Origin: Candidatus Latescibacterota bacterium
GTDB taxonomy: Bacteria; JAAXHH01
Length of the DNA stretch: 6,115 nucleotides
Assembly: GCA_022821935.1 (NCBI GenBank)
Contig: JAJECR010000091.1
Span: 1-6,115, forward strand
Direction of reading: 5' to 3'
Below are positions 5,872-6,115 of the stretch, piece after piece. The notes under the pieces were generated by a model, which saw nothing but the letters and a program-made list of their open reading frames with translations, was not told the DNA's origin and searched no databases. Made by a program: the position numbers and the translations under genes. How positions within the stretch are numbered: position 1 is the stretch's first letter; every line of letters starts with the position of its first letter.

Positions 5872-6115
5872 AGGCGTTCGGTCGCCACTTGAATCGCGAC
5901 AGCCGACCCATCGCGCCAGGTGTCGAGCTGGTCCAGATCGAAATCCGCATCGCCGTGGAAGTGCGTCGTTTCGGCAGCCGAAGATCCCTGGTCGTACACG
6001 ACGATGCAGGAGTCTGTGCTTCTGGTCTCGGCAGTCTTGAATCCGGCCGGGGCGAGCGAGACCCGGCGGTCGTAATCCACCCAGCCTTCCCGTTCCCAGC
6101 CTACGGACAACCAGT
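5868..6115 (-). CDS. C-terminal end of an unrecognised protein (5' end outside window)
   Basis: The frame is open from the right edge to a TGA at 5870-5868, giving about 82 residues of a C-terminus. A TTG at 6110 could be read as a start, but the frame continues past it to the edge and no Shine-Dalgarno is visible, so the gene most likely begins beyond the window. Visible features are VGWEREGWVDYDRRV, a DSCIVVYDQG strand, then HFHGDADFDLDQLDTW and a terminal VAIQVATERL. I do not recognise a family. It looks like the edge of a globular alpha/beta domain. Its TGA overlaps the ATG of the CoA-transferase gene, so the two are very probably in one operon, with this gene upstream. Composition matches its neighbours. 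Confidence 0.68.
   Translation of the reverse strand, partial: WLSVGWEREGWVDYDRRVSLAPAGFKTAETRSTDSCIVVYDQGSSAAETTHFHGDADFDLDQLDTWRDGSAVAIQVATERL

Overview
The window is a GC-rich bacterial segment that I read as part of one operon on the minus strand. Seven coding regions run right to left with almost no spacing. The gene families (CoA-transferase III/racemase, bicupin, aldo/keto reductase, two amidohydrolase-2-type proteins, SGNH-like hydrolase) are typical of the broad catabolic repertoire of uncultured environmental bacteria. A Latescibacterota, Poribacteria or Acidobacteria-like source is only a guess, because nothing in the window fixes the taxon. There is no RNA gene, mobile element, CRISPR array or convincing promoter or terminator, and no gene-free stretch longer than about 110 nt.

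In transcription order: (1) 6115-5868, the C-terminal end of an unrecognised protein, whose TGA overlaps the next ATG; (2) 5871-4714, a CaiB/BaiF-type acyl-CoA transferase or alpha-methylacyl-CoA racemase-like protein; (3) 4689-2968, a two-domain cupin that continues in frame into an acidic low-complexity tail of about 320 residues; (4) 2955-2053, an aldo/keto reductase; (5) 1946-1185, an amidohydrolase-like protein that has lost most metal ligands; (6) 1188-439, an amidohydrolase with an intact metal site, coupled to the previous gene by ATGA; (7) 382-1, the N-terminus of a probable SGNH/GDSL-type hydrolase that runs off the left edge.

Together the genes look like a small catabolic operon: CoA activation or epimerisation of an acid, carbonyl/alcohol redox, TIM-barrel hydrolysis or decarboxylation, and perhaps an esterase, with the cupin as enzyme or sugar/acid-binding protein. 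The substrate cannot be read from the sequence. The least ordinary features are the acidic tail on the cupin with its internal DNA repeats (54-bp and 18-bp units), the catalytically degenerate amidohydrolase coupled to an intact paralogue, and a His at the usual catalytic Tyr position of the aldo/keto reductase.
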